Origin: Pseudomonas mangiferae
Lineage (GTDB): Bacteria > Pseudomonadota > Gammaproteobacteria > Pseudomonadales > Pseudomonadaceae
DNA: 64,000 nucleotides
Assembly (NCBI RefSeq): GCF_007109405.1
Contig: NZ_VJOY01000008.1
Span: 124,001-188,000 of the forward strand
Direction: 5' to 3'
The notes beneath the pieces were generated by a model, which had not been told where the DNA came from, made no database searches, and worked only from the letters and a program-made list of their open reading frames with translations. Positions 43,201 through 51,532 of the stretch are shown here, piece after piece (within the stretch, counting starts at the first letter, position 1; each line of letters opens with the position of its first letter). Both the position numbers and the translations under genes were made by a program.

Positions 43201-43894
43201 GGCAGCCGCACAGCGCGGCTTCCACCACCAGGCCCGAGGCCTCGCCGCAATAGAGGTACTCGCACTGCTGGAACAATTCTGCCAGCCCTTCCCAGGAATC
43301 CGGCCACTGCGGGGTGATCTGCACCGCGTCCGGCGGCAACAGCGCCGGGTCGATCTCGGCATGGCCGCGGCGGCCCAGGTAGTAGCAGACCTTGCCCGGG
43401 ATGCGGGTCGCCGGGTCCTTGGGCGGCTGGAATACCCGCAGGTCCACCGCAGGCAGGTACAGCACGTTGCGCGGGTCGGCGCAGTACTGCAGCAGGCCCT
43501 TGGCGTAGGCGAACAGCAGGTCGTCCGGGCCGTACACCCCGCTGCCCTGGATGAAGCCTGGCTTGTTCAGCAGGTAGCGCACCACCACGTTGGCATCCAG
43601 CGGGTTGCCGTCGACGATCTCCGGGTAGATCACGATGGGCTCGACGCCAGCGGTCTTGTGCAGCTCCACCACCAAGTCGGTGAGGCGCGGGGTCATCAGC
43701 TCCGGGCTCATCACCTGGGCGTAGATGTAGGCCTCGTGGCCGGAGCGGATCAGCGCATCGCAGAGCATGTGCAGGACGCGGATGCCGGCGGAGTTGCGCC
43801 GGTAGTCGGCGGCGATGATGTAGTACGGGTGGGGGCGTCTGGCGAACAACGCGCGGTGGGGAGTGGGCGGGGTGACCGGGACGGAATGATCCAT
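40289..43894 (-). CDS. Multi-module flagellar glycosyltransferase
   Basis: A 1201-residue soluble protein with about four modules. A GT-B-like N-terminal region (1-330) opens with YYIIAADYRRNSAGIRVLHMLCDAL. A GT2-like region follows (about 340-560), then a second, better GT2-A region (about 575-840: VSVLVVADKPLAALRQCVESVLEKTEYP, ARGDYLVLLTGDGIVLHGHW, DADLCLRARDAGF). The C-terminal GT-B-like region (about 880-1201) includes VGWGGGASHTGDLELI and NLRLLEYGACAYPVVCSDV. Its place directly before fliC is that of fgtA/fgt1, which glycosylate flagellin. It may add more than one sugar. No signal peptide, so it acts in the cytoplasm before export. Confidence 0.88.
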   Translation of the reverse strand: MDHSVPVTPPTPHRALFARRPHPYYIIAADYRRNSAGIRVLHMLCDALIRSGHEAYIYAQVMSPELMTPRLTDLVVELHKTAGVEPIVIYPEIVDGNPLDANVVVRYLLNKPGFIQGSGVYGPDDLLFAYAKGLLQYCADPRNVLYLPAVDLRVFQPPKDPATRIPGKVCYYLGRRGHAEIDPALLPPDAVQITPQWPDSWEGLAELFQQCEYLYCGEASGLVVEAALCGCLGVIVPNTAAPHLIAPDETGMYGLAWGLAAHELQRARETLPLLREKLESEARAFWPQLDHFIETTQAAAAEYARHGKQMRFQRNLQRWLASREPSADQQRLIERHLLRPGDAPRIGILLPARAEDATALADTLESLEQSHYSPTVHLLAGPGLAIPASPLAIRVIPWDGADPLPALNVAAASSEDEWLMVARAGDRFTPSGLQLVAVELTQAPDCRAVFADEFHRGGEGFVGAAFRPGFNLDLLLSFPGAHARHWLFRRDLLTGLGGFDADYGEAAELDVILRLVEQGGLVGLGHVDEVLLNTEAPRLVDSPAERRAIQRHLDARGYQADVLSERPGRYRIDYHHGDTPLVSVLVVADKPLAALRQCVESVLEKTEYPCFELLLVDPGEAADGTREADRDEWLGGIAGLGSDQVRVVAAGEGPSFSAAVNQGAREARGDYLVLLTGDGIVLHGHWLQQLVNHAQRPEVGIVGGKVLTSDGRVQQAGLVLGLNGPVGRPFVGEPLETPGYMQRLEVDQDYSAVSTSCLVIRRSLFDQLGGLDTALTDERRDADLCLRARDAGFLTVWTPYCVVVTEAGLRQESPDDWSDETRERMEREGALMYQRWLPLLASDPAYNRNLSLLGSGFDFDHGRDRSWDPLPIAGLPRVLAYPADHFGCGHYRVIQPLKALQAEGLAQGRISDRYHTIVELERFQPDVLLLQRQIGDENIKGIAEAGEFSRAFKVFELDDYLPNLPLKSVHRATMPKDIVKSLRRALALSDRLVVSTEALAESFSDLHPMIRVVHNTLPVPWWGHLQSQRGVGPRPRVGWGGGASHTGDLELIFDVVRDLADRVDWVFFGMCPPKLRPYVKEYHEGVSIEAYPAKLASLNLDLALAPLEQNLFNECKSNLRLLEYGACAYPVVCSDVRCFRGDLPVTRVKNRFKEWMDAIQAHLADPEASARQGLALREAVYRDWMLAGENLQRWRRGWLPD

Positions 43895-43944
43895 GAAGGC
43901 GCTCGCTAGTCGGAAGATTGACGCTCAAATCACTATAGCAACCC

Positions 43945-45006
43945 TCATGCCCGGCTTCGGTCGGGCTGGGCTTCGCGCCACCACTGGGCGGTGGACAGGA
44001 TCGCCTGGTCCAGGCCGGTCCAGACGTCCAGGCCCAGCCCCCGGGCCTTGTCGATGGCCGGAATGTAGCGGGAGCGTAGCCCCGCCTCGCCCGCCTCGGC
44101 GATCCGGACCGGCAGGTCCGGCGCCAGCAGCGCCGCCACCCGGTGGGCCAGGTCGGCCACGCTCAGGGCCGCGTCGGACCCCACGTTGTAGGCCTCGCCG
44201 GGCACGCCGCGCAGCAGCAGGGTCAGCAGCCAGCCGGCCAGGTCGGCGCCATAGAGGTAGCTGCGCAGGGCTTCGCCCCGGGAATTGAGGCGAATGGGCT
44301 GGCCCTGCAGCGCATCGCGGATGAAGTTGCCGATGGCGAAGTGTCCATCCATGGGCAACCCGGGGCCGGCGAAGGCGAAGCAGCGGGCGTGCGTCATGGC
44401 GAACCCGTGACGGCGGGCATACAGCGCGCCCAGGGTTTCCGCGGCGCGCTTGGCCTCGCCGTAGGCGCTATCGGCGGATTCGCTGGCGCAGGCGAAGCCG
44501 GCCTGCTCGGAAATCCGCGCCACGTCGTCCGGCTGGCGCCCGTACTGAGCGCCGGAGCCCACCAGCAGTACCCGGCGGACGCTGCCGGCCACGGCCGCAT
44601 CCAGCAGATTGCGGGTGCCCTGCAGGATGCTGTCGTAGACGGTCAGCAGGTCGCGGTGAGCGGCCGCCGAGGTATCGGTCCCCGCGTGCAGCAGCAGGTC
44701 GAAGGGGCGGCCGCCGAGGTCCACCCCGCGCATGTCCCCGGCGCACCAGTCCAGCCAGCCGGCGCCGCGGTAATGGGGCTCGTCCGCCAGGAACCGACCG
44801 GGATCGCGGGAAATGACCGTGACCGCCACCTCGATCCCGTCCCGGCGCAGGCCGTCCAGGGTCGCCAGCAGCCAGCGGCCGAAGAAGCCGGTGCCGCCGC
44901 TCAGCAGCAGGCGCTGCCCGTGCAGCAGGCGCAGGTCCGGCAGGCGCCGGCACAGCACCTCCACATCGGCGGCGATCTGCGGGCTGGCGAGGGACAGGGT
45001 CGGCAT
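43945..45006 (-). CDS. NAD(P)-dependent sugar epimerase/dehydratase/reductase (extended SDR)
   Basis: A 353-residue extended short-chain dehydrogenase. About 30 extra residues precede the Rossmann motif SGGTGFFGRW (residues 36-45). The catalytic triad appears intact: Ser151 in LLVGSGAQYG, and Tyr182-x3-Lys186 in YGEAKRAAE. It acts on a nucleotide sugar of the island. A good guess is reduction of the side-chain carbonyl left by the ThDP enzyme (a YerF-like step), but sequence alone cannot separate reductase from epimerase. The start overlaps the NeuB-like stop (TGATG). Confidence 0.8.
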   Translation of the reverse strand: MPTLSLASPQIAADVEVLCRRLPDLRLLHGQRLLLSGGTGFFGRWLLATLDGLRRDGIEVAVTVISRDPGRFLADEPHYRGAGWLDWCAGDMRGVDLGGRPFDLLLHAGTDTSAAAHRDLLTVYDSILQGTRNLLDAAVAGSVRRVLLVGSGAQYGRQPDDVARISEQAGFACASESADSAYGEAKRAAETLGALYARRHGFAMTHARCFAFAGPGLPMDGHFAIGNFIRDALQGQPIRLNSRGEALRSYLYGADLAGWLLTLLLRGVPGEAYNVGSDAALSVADLAHRVAALLAPDLPVRIAEAGEAGLRSRYIPAIDKARGLGLDVWTGLDQAILSTAQWWREAQPDRSRA

Positions 45007-46100
45007 CAGAGGCCGCGGCGTTTGATCACGTCGCGCATGCCGGCGTTGATGAAGGGGCCTTCCACCTGCTCCAGGGTCAGTGCGCCATCCTGCGGCAGGG
45101 TCTGGGACAGGGTCAGCCCGTTGAGCACCTCGCGGCAGGACAGTTGCCCCTTCTGCAGCGGGATCGCCAAGTAGAAATCCTCGTTGAAGTTGGCGTGGTC
45201 CACCACGTAGCCCTCCTCCAGCTCACGCCGGGCGTAGACGCCGCGCACCAGCTTGTCCAGGTATTCCACCTCGCGGGTGGGCAGCACCCGGCGCTGGGAA
45301 CCGGCGCCGCCGCACATCTCCCGGGCCTTGTGGTAGGCACGGAACCACTCGTCCACCTGGTGCGGCTGGGAGCAGTACGACGATACCGGGATGCCGTCGG
45401 CGTCGATGTCGATGTGCCGTTCCCAGGTGCGTGCGCCCTTGCCGTAGGAGATCAGCATGGAACTGGTCCAGTCGTGGTACTCGTGGGTGGAGAAACCGAT
45501 CACGTGGCCCGGGTAGCGGTTGCGCAGGAAGTCGATCTGGTTCAGCTCCAGCTCGTGGTCCTCCGACGGGTAGAGGGACACGCAGTGGTTGATGGCCAGG
45601 GGGATGTCGCGGTTCTCGAAGAACAGCACCAGGTCGTCGAGGTTCTTCTGGCTGGCGCCGCCGGACGAGGCGATCACCGGGCGACGGGTATGAGCGATGC
45701 GCTCGATCAGCGGCCAGTCGTTGATGTCCGAGCTGGCCATCTTGATGATCGGGAAATTGAATTTCTCGCACAGCTCCACCGACTGCTCGTCGAACGGCGT
45801 GGCCATGGGGATACAGCCGGACTTGGCGATGGCGTCCACCAGCACACCGAAGTCTTCCTCGCTGAGCTTGGTGTCCAGGGTCTTCTTGACGTAGCGGATG
45901 TCGGCGCGGTCCTGGAAATCCTTGTGGACGAAGCGCTCCACGTCGCGGAACTGCAGCTTGATGGCCGCCCGCACGTTGTTGAAGCGCACCGGGTGGGAGA
46001 ACTGCTGGACGATCCGCAGGCCACGGTCGAGGCGGCCCCAATGGTTGTTAGCCAGTTCCAGGACGAACAGGTCTTCGAAGATTTCGTTTGGATTGCGCAT
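45006..46100 (-). CDS. NeuB-family synthase (sialic-acid-synthase-like)
   Basis: A 364-residue protein with the NeuB TIM barrel (ELANNHWGRLDRGLRIV, AAIKLQFRD, CIPMATPFDEQSVELCEKFNFPIIKMASSDINDWPLI, SSGGASQKNLDDLV, GFSTHEYHDW) and a C-terminal SAF-like domain from about residue 285. Classical members condense phosphoenolpyruvate with an N-acetylhexosamine to give a nonulosonate. No NeuA/NeuC or pseudaminic pathway genes are here, so the substrate is uncertain. I take the ATG at 46098-46100 with GGAAG upstream. Confidence 0.85.
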   Translation of the reverse strand: MRNPNEIFEDLFVLELANNHWGRLDRGLRIVQQFSHPVRFNNVRAAIKLQFRDVERFVHKDFQDRADIRYVKKTLDTKLSEEDFGVLVDAIAKSGCIPMATPFDEQSVELCEKFNFPIIKMASSDINDWPLIERIAHTRRPVIASSGGASQKNLDDLVLFFENRDIPLAINHCVSLYPSEDHELELNQIDFLRNRYPGHVIGFSTHEYHDWTSSMLISYGKGARTWERHIDIDADGIPVSSYCSQPHQVDEWFRAYHKAREMCGGAGSQRRVLPTREVEYLDKLVRGVYARRELEEGYVVDHANFNEDFYLAIPLQKGQLSCREVLNGLTLSQTLPQDGALTLEQVEGPFINAGMRDVIKRRGL

Positions 46101-46166
46101 GGGATCTTCCTGTCTTTGATTCGTCACCGGCACGCGGCGAGGGGCCCGGACATCGACGAAACGGCG

Positions 46167-47273
46167 TCAGTGGTAGGCATAGAACACCGATTCGAAGGAA
46201 TTCGTTTCGTGCAGCTTGAGCGATACCTTATAGCCCAGGCCAAGACCGTGGATGAACGCGGGGATACGCCAGAGATCGTCCCAGCGGTGGTAGGCGGCGA
46301 TGGCCAGGAACGGCCGCTGGCTGGCGATCAGCCGGCGCGCGCCCTCCAGGGCCGGCATCTCGTTGCCCTCGATGTCCAGCTTGAGAAAGTCCACCCGCTC
46401 GTGGACCAGCAGGTCGTCCAGCCGCGTCACCTGGATCGTCGAGTCGCCCTGGGGATCGAGGCTGCTGCCCTCCCCCGCGCCGGCGTTGAAGCGCAGGAAC
46501 GCGTTGCTGTCGGACAACCCCATGGGCAGGCACACCGCCGGCAGCGGCTGCCGTGCCAGGTCGGCGGCGAGCCGCGCATAGTTGTCCGGGTCGGGCTCGA
46601 AGGCGTACACCCGCCCCAGGTCCAGCAGCGCAGCAGCCTGGCGGATGCTGTCGCCGTCGTAGGCGCCGCCGTCCAGGTAGACGCAGCCGGCGGCCACATA
46701 GCGGCGCAGAGACGCCGGGAAGTACTGCAATTCCGGGCTCGGCATCAGGGGGCGCTCCAGCGCCAGAGCGCGACGGAAGTCCAGCATCGCGGCGAAGGTG
46801 GCACGGCTCTCGTCGTCCGCGAGAATGCCATACGCCGTCTCGATGGCCGCCTGCGCACCGGCGTAGGCCTGCAGCGGCGCCAGCCAGAAGCGCCAGCCCA
46901 TGGCCTCGGCGACCCAGCCGAAATACTCCTGGGGAACCCGCACCTCGTCGAAGCCGGCGGCCAGGCCGGCCTGGCGCAGGGCGGTCAGCTCGGCGTCGGC
47001 GCCGCGGTTGTAGACGCCGATCCACAGCGGCGATCGCCGAAGCGCCGCCGGCACGTCGGCCAGGGCGCTCACCGGTACGCCATCGACCTCGGCGGTGGTC
47101 GGCGCGGCGCTGACCGCGAAATGCCGCACCGGGATGCCCTGCCCTTCACAGGCTCGGCGCAGCGCCCGGGCGAAGTTGCCGGCGCCATGGATCACCACGC
47201 CATCGCGGCGCGCGCGCGCCAGGGCGTCCTGCAGGCGTTCGGCGCGATCGTCGGGTTCGGGGCGATAGACCAT
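46167..47273 (-). CDS. FkbM-family methyltransferase
   Basis: A 368-residue protein. The N-terminal part (1-115) looks like a small nucleotide-binding module (VVIHGAGNFARALRRACEGQGIPVRHFAVS). The C-terminal FkbM methyltransferase domain (about 165-350) has CVYLDGGAYDGDSIRQ, VYAFEPDPDNYARL and VDFLKLDIEGNEMPALEGAR. It probably O-methylates a sugar of the flagellin glycan with S-adenosylmethionine. AGGAGG five bases before ATG (47271-47273) fixes the start, 13 bases after the ThDP-enzyme stop. Confidence 0.85.
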   Translation of the reverse strand: MVYRPEPDDRAERLQDALARARRDGVVIHGAGNFARALRRACEGQGIPVRHFAVSAAPTTAEVDGVPVSALADVPAALRRSPLWIGVYNRGADAELTALRQAGLAAGFDEVRVPQEYFGWVAEAMGWRFWLAPLQAYAGAQAAIETAYGILADDESRATFAAMLDFRRALALERPLMPSPELQYFPASLRRYVAAGCVYLDGGAYDGDSIRQAAALLDLGRVYAFEPDPDNYARLAADLARQPLPAVCLPMGLSDSNAFLRFNAGAGEGSSLDPQGDSTIQVTRLDDLLVHERVDFLKLDIEGNEMPALEGARRLIASQRPFLAIAAYHRWDDLWRIPAFIHGLGLGYKVSLKLHETNSFESVFYAYH

Positions 47274-47286
47274 GGCGGCCTCCTGT

Positions 47287-49083
47287 TCAGCGCCGGGCAC
47301 GGATGGCGGCCGCTTCGGCGCGCACCGCGGCCAGCTGCTGCGGGTCGAGGAAAGGGAACATGTCATCCAGCTCGGGCGTCTGGAACTTGCCGTCCTCGCC
47401 GATCCGCGACTTGATCCGCGGCTCGAAGGACTGCGCCGGGTCCACCTCGATCTGCACCAGCCGCGGCCCGTCGGCGGCGAGGGCCTGGTCCAGGCGCTCC
47501 AGGTCGGCCTCGCAGGTGACCGACAGCGTCGGCAGCCCGTAGGCGTCTGCCAGCCGGGCGAAGTCCGGGCAGTCCACCCCGGACGCCGGATCGGCGCCCA
47601 CCACCCGGCCGAAGAAGTTCTCGTGGGTCTGCTTGATGGACAGGTAGCCCTCGTTGGCCAGTACCAGCACCAGCACGTTCAGGCCCAGGGTGCGCAGGGT
47701 CTGCAGTTCCTGCACGTTCATCTGCAGGCTGCCGTCGCCGGCGAAGCACACCACCCGCCGCGCCGACGCCCCCCGCGCCGCGCCCAGGGCGGCGGGCAGG
47801 TCGTAGCCCATGGACGCGGAGCCGGAGTTGCTGAACAGCCGCTGGCCGGCCCGCAGCCGGCCCACCTGGAACGGCAGGATGCAGGCCGAGGCATTGCCGC
47901 AGACCACGATGTCGTCGTCCCGCAGGGCTTCGAAGACCCGGTGGACGATGGCGTAGGGGTTGAGCCGAGGCGCCAGGGCGTGGTGCGCCTGCAGCACCGG
48001 GAAGCGCTGCTGCAGGCCGTGGGCCCAGCCGCTCCAGGGGGAGAAATCCGGCAGCGATGCGCCTTCCAGGGCCTGTGCCAGGCCGGCGAGGAAGTCCCCG
48101 GCATCCGCGTGCACCGGCAAGTCGGCATGCACCAGGGGCTTGTCCAGTTCGTGGGGATCGATGTCCACCTGCACCACGTAGGCGCGATTGGCGAAGGACG
48201 CCCAGTTGTAGCTGACCTGGCGGACGTTCAGCCGCGAGCCGATGACGATCACCAGGTCGGCGTTCTGCAGGGCGAAATTGCCGGCGCGAGTGCCGATGGT
48301 GCCCGGCCGGCCGGCAAACAGTGGGTGATCGCTGGCGATCAGGTCATGGGTCCAGGCGGTGGCCACGGGAATGCCGAAACGTTCGGCGAACGCCAGCAAC
48401 GCCTGCTCAGCCTTGCCCAGGCGTACCCCGGTGCCGGCCAGGATCAACGGCCGGTCGGCCTGGGCCAGGCGCGCCGCCACGGCAGCGCAGGCCTCGCCGA
48501 GGGCCGCCCGTGGCGTGGCGGCCGGTGCCGGCGCCGCGGCGAAGCGCACCGCCACCGGGGCGGACTGCACGTCCAGGGGAATGTCCAGCCAGACCGGGCC
48601 GGGGCGGCCGGCGGTGGCCAGGGCGAACAGCCGCGGCAGCGCCTCGCCCAAGTGCTCGGGGCTGCCGATGGCTTCGGCCGCCTTGCACACCGGCGCCGCC
48701 ATGGCGACGATGGGCGCTTCCTGGTCGCCCAGCTGGCGCAGGCCCGGCACCGGGGTGTGGTCCAGGCTGGTCTCGCGCTTCACCTGGCCGGACAGCACCA
48801 GCATCGGGATCGAATCGGTGAAGGCGCCGAATACCCCATTGAGGGCGTTGATCCCGCCGGGGCCGGTGGTGACGTTGACCACCGCCGGCTTGCCGCTGAT
48901 GCGCGCGTAGCCCTCGGCGGCCATGGCGCAGGCCTGCTCGTGGTGCATGAAGGTGCAGGTCAGCCCGGGGTGGCTGGCCAGCGCCTGGTTGAGAAACATG
49001 GCACCCCCGCCGGTCACCGCGAAGACCTGCTCGATCCCCTGGGCCACCAGCCAGTCGGCTATCTGTTCGGCTGTCGTTTTCAT
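47287..49083 (-). CDS. Thiamine-diphosphate enzyme of the acetolactate-synthase family (YerE-like)
   Basis: A 598-residue ThDP enzyme. Glu49 in MHHEQACAMAAEGYAR is the activating glutamate. The central FAD/transhydrogenase-like domain is at about 190-330. The diphosphate-binding motif GDGSLQMNVQELQTL starts near residue 449. Placed after rfbFGH in a sugar cluster, the best fit is a YerE-type enzyme. YerE attaches a two-carbon unit from pyruvate to C4 of CDP-3,6-dideoxy-4-keto-glucose, making a branched sugar. An ordinary acetolactate synthase would normally lie with a regulatory subunit gene, absent here. The ATG is at 49081-49083. Confidence 0.85.
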   Translation of the reverse strand: MKTTAEQIADWLVAQGIEQVFAVTGGGAMFLNQALASHPGLTCTFMHHEQACAMAAEGYARISGKPAVVNVTTGPGGINALNGVFGAFTDSIPMLVLSGQVKRETSLDHTPVPGLRQLGDQEAPIVAMAAPVCKAAEAIGSPEHLGEALPRLFALATAGRPGPVWLDIPLDVQSAPVAVRFAAAPAPAATPRAALGEACAAVAARLAQADRPLILAGTGVRLGKAEQALLAFAERFGIPVATAWTHDLIASDHPLFAGRPGTIGTRAGNFALQNADLVIVIGSRLNVRQVSYNWASFANRAYVVQVDIDPHELDKPLVHADLPVHADAGDFLAGLAQALEGASLPDFSPWSGWAHGLQQRFPVLQAHHALAPRLNPYAIVHRVFEALRDDDIVVCGNASACILPFQVGRLRAGQRLFSNSGSASMGYDLPAALGAARGASARRVVCFAGDGSLQMNVQELQTLRTLGLNVLVLVLANEGYLSIKQTHENFFGRVVGADPASGVDCPDFARLADAYGLPTLSVTCEADLERLDQALAADGPRLVQIEVDPAQSFEPRIKSRIGEDGKFQTPELDDMFPFLDPQQLAAVRAEAAAIRARR

Positions 49084-49113
49084 GGATGTCCTGAATCGTC
49101 TTTCGTCGGTAGA

Positions 49114-49133
49114 CGTGGCGCGCTCGCGCCACG
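49114..49133 (-). other. Intercistronic hairpin between rfbH and the ThDP-enzyme gene
   Basis: Perfect 8-bp stem CGTGGCGC / GCGCCACG with loop GCTC. No U-run. It may tune expression or stability within the sugar operon. Confidence 0.4.
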
Positions 49134-49148
49134 CGGATCGGGCGGCGC

Positions 49149-50471
49149 TCAGCGGGGATGTTCCAGGAAGGCCCGCAGGCAGTCCGCCATGTAGTCCAGG
49201 TGGCTGTCCTCCAGGCCCGGCCAGACGCCGATCCAGAAGGTGTCGTGGAGGATGCGGTCGGTGCGCGGCAGGTCTTCCGCGACCCGGTAGCGCCGCCCCT
49301 GCATGTAGGGCTGGCGGATCAGGTTGCCGGCGAACAGCAGGCGCGTGCCCACCTTGTGGGCATCCAGGTGCTTGAGCAGGTCGACCCGGTCGAAGCCGCA
49401 GCCCGGCTGCAGGGTGATGGGGAAGCCGAACCAGGACGGATCGCTGCCCGGGGTCGCCCTCGGCAGCAGCAGGCGCTCCTGGCAGTCCGCCAGACGCTCG
49501 TGGAGGCCGGCGAAGTTGCGCTTGCGCTTCGCGATGAACCCGTCGAGCCGGTCCAGCTGGGCCAGGCCGCAGGCCGCCTGCATGTCGGTGATCTTCAGGT
49601 TGTAGCCCAGATGGGAGTAGGTGTACTTGTGGTCGTAGCCGGCGGGTAGCTGCCCCAGTTGCCAGCCGAAGCGCTTGCCGCAGGTGTTGTCCACCCCGGG
49701 TGCGCAATAACAGTCGCGTCCCCAGTCGCGGAAGGATTCGAGGATGCGCTTGAGCTTCGGGCTGTCGGTGAACACCGCGCCGCCCTCGCCCATGGTCACG
49801 TGGTGCGCCGGGTAGAAGCTCAGGGTGCCGATGTCGCCGAAGGTGCCCACCAGCCGGTCCTGGTAGGTGGACCCCAGGGCGTCGCAGCAGTCCTCGATCA
49901 GCCACAGGCCGTACCGGTCGCACAGCGCACGGATCACCCCCAGGTCGAAGGGGTTGCCCAGGGTGTGGGCGAGCATGATGGCCTTGGTCTTCGGCGTGAT
50001 CGCCGCTTCCACCTTGGCCGGGTCGATGTTGTAGGTGCCCAGTTCGACATCGACGAACACCGGCACCGCGCCGAACTGCAGGATCGGGTTCACCGTGGTG
50101 GGGAAGCCCGCGGCCACACCGATCACTTCGTCACCGGGGCGGATCGCCCGATCCTCCAGGCGCTCGGAGGTGAGCGCGGAGAATGCCAGCAGGTTGGCCG
50201 AGGAGCCGGAGTTGGTGGTGAGCACGTTGCGCACCCCCAGGTAGCGGGCCAGGCGCTTCTCGAAGGCCTCGTTGAAGCGCCCGGTGGTCAGCCAGCCGTC
50301 CAGCGCTGCTTCGGTCATCGCCTGCAGCTCGCCGGCGCCGAGCACCTTGCCCGACGGCGGGACGCTGGCGACTCCCGGCTGGAACGGCCGCTCGGCATAC
50401 TGCAGCGCCGCGTACTCGGCGACCAGCTCGCCGATCTGCTGACGCAATGCCTGTGCTTTCGAATCGGTCAT
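49149..50471 (-). CDS. rfbH: CDP-4-keto-6-deoxy-glucose 3-dehydrase (E1, RfbH)
   Basis: A 440-residue aspartate-aminotransferase-fold enzyme of the E1 type. The usual PLP lysine is replaced by His223 in [14 protein letters not shown]. The [2Fe-2S] cysteine pattern known for E1, C-X57-C-X-C-X7-C, is met exactly by Cys196, Cys254, Cys256 and Cys264. It removes the 3-hydroxyl of CDP-4-keto-6-deoxyglucose together with an E3 reductase, which is not in this window. The start overlaps the rfbG stop (ATGA). Confidence 0.95.
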   Translation of the reverse strand: MTDSKAQALRQQIGELVAEYAALQYAERPFQPGVASVPPSGKVLGAGELQAMTEAALDGWLTTGRFNEAFEKRLARYLGVRNVLTTNSGSSANLLAFSALTSERLEDRAIRPGDEVIGVAAGFPTTVNPILQFGAVPVFVDVELGTYNIDPAKVEAAITPKTKAIMLAHTLGNPFDLGVIRALCDRYGLWLIEDCCDALGSTYQDRLVGTFGDIGTLSFYPAHHVTMGEGGAVFTDSPKLKRILESFRDWGRDCYCAPGVDNTCGKRFGWQLGQLPAGYDHKYTYSHLGYNLKITDMQAACGLAQLDRLDGFIAKRKRNFAGLHERLADCQERLLLPRATPGSDPSWFGFPITLQPGCGFDRVDLLKHLDAHKVGTRLLFAGNLIRQPYMQGRRYRVAEDLPRTDRILHDTFWIGVWPGLEDSHLDYMADCLRAFLEHPR

Positions 50472-51532
50472 TGCACCTCACCTTGGTAATCATCGATCTG
50501 ACGCTGGCTGAATGCCTGCATGTCCTGTCCGTCCAGCCAGGCGCGCTGCCACGCGCAGGTCCGCCGCAGAGCCTCATCCAGGTTCCAGCGTGGCACCCAG
50601 CCCAGTTGCGTCCGGGCCAGGCTGGAGTCGAGGGTCAGGCGGGTCGCCTCGTGCAGCGTGCCGTCGGCCTCTACCCGCCAGGGCGCGGCCGCTGGCCAAT
50701 GCGTGGCGAGGCCTTCCACCACCTCGCCGACGCTGCGCACGCCACCGGCGTCGGGACCGAAGTTCCAGGCCCGGGCGTGCTCCGCGGGAGAGGTCCAGAG
50801 GGCTTCGGCCAGGCCCAGGTAGCCGGCCAGGGGGTCCAGCACGTGCTGCCAGGGACGCGTCGCGCCGGGGTGGCGCAACACCACCTCGCGGCCTTGGCTC
50901 CAGGCGTGCAGCGCGTCGGGCACCAGGCGATCCGCGGACCAGTCGCCGCCGCCGATGACGTTGCCGGCCCGGGCCGTGGCCAGGCCGACCGAGCGGGCGG
51001 CGAGAAACGAGGTGCGGTAGGCCGCGCAGACCAGTTCGGCGCAGGCCTTGCTGCTGCTGTAGGGGTCATGGCCGCCAAGGGCATCGGTTTCCCGGTAGGG
51101 CCAGAGCCATTCGCGGTTCTCGTAGCATTTGTCGGTGGTGACCACCACCACGGCGCGCACCTCCGGGCAGGCCCGCACCGCTTCCAGCAGGTTCGCGGTG
51201 CCCATCACGTTGGTGGAGTAGGTGTCCAGCGGCTCGCGGTAGGAGGCCCGTACCAGGGGCTGCGCCGCCAGGTGGAAGACGATTTCCGGGCGCGCCTTGC
51301 AGAGGCTCTGCCGCAGGCGCTGCGAATCGCGGATGTCGGCGATGCGGCTGTCCAGCAGCGGCTCCAGGGCCGTGGCCCGCCACAGGGAAGACTCGCCCTC
51401 AGCCTCAAGGGCGTAGCCATGGACCCGGGCACCCAGCCGGTGCAGCCAGAGGGCCAGCCAGCCGCCCTTGAAGCCGGTGTGGCCAGTGAGGAAGACCCGG
51501 CGGTCGCGCCAGAAATCCGGATTCACCGCCAT
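50468..51532 (-). CDS. rfbG: CDP-glucose 4,6-dehydratase (RfbG)
   Basis: A 354-residue extended SDR dehydratase. The NAD-binding motif is [16 protein letters not shown], the dehydratase signature [11 protein letters not shown], and the catalytic [10 protein letters not shown] carries Tyr-x3-Lys. It converts CDP-glucose to CDP-4-keto-6-deoxyglucose. Its start overlaps the end of rfbF by 10 bases, and it is followed by rfbH. Confidence 0.95.
   Translation of the reverse strand: MAVNPDFWRDRRVFLTGHTGFKGGWLALWLHRLGARVHGYALEAEGESSLWRATALEPLLDSRIADIRDSQRLRQSLCKARPEIVFHLAAQPLVRASYREPLDTYSTNVMGTANLLEAVRACPEVRAVVVVTTDKCYENREWLWPYRETDALGGHDPYSSSKACAELVCAAYRTSFLAARSVGLATARAGNVIGGGDWSADRLVPDALHAWSQGREVVLRHPGATRPWQHVLDPLAGYLGLAEALWTSPAEHARAWNFGPDAGGVRSVGEVVEGLATHWPAAAPWRVEADGTLHEATRLTLDSSLARTQLGWVPRWNLDEALRRTCAWQRAWLDGQDMQAFSQRQIDDYQGEVQ

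Noticed and set aside
41816-43909. A 697-codon plus-strand open frame opposite the glycosyltransferase
   Set aside because: Composition is shadow-like (His/Gln/Arg/Gly-rich) and the minus strand carries clear glycosyltransferase motifs.
43930-43945. TATAGTGAT before the glycosyltransferase gene, similar to the element before cheW
   Set aside because: A -10-like hexamer only; no -35 at a suitable distance, so no promoter is called.
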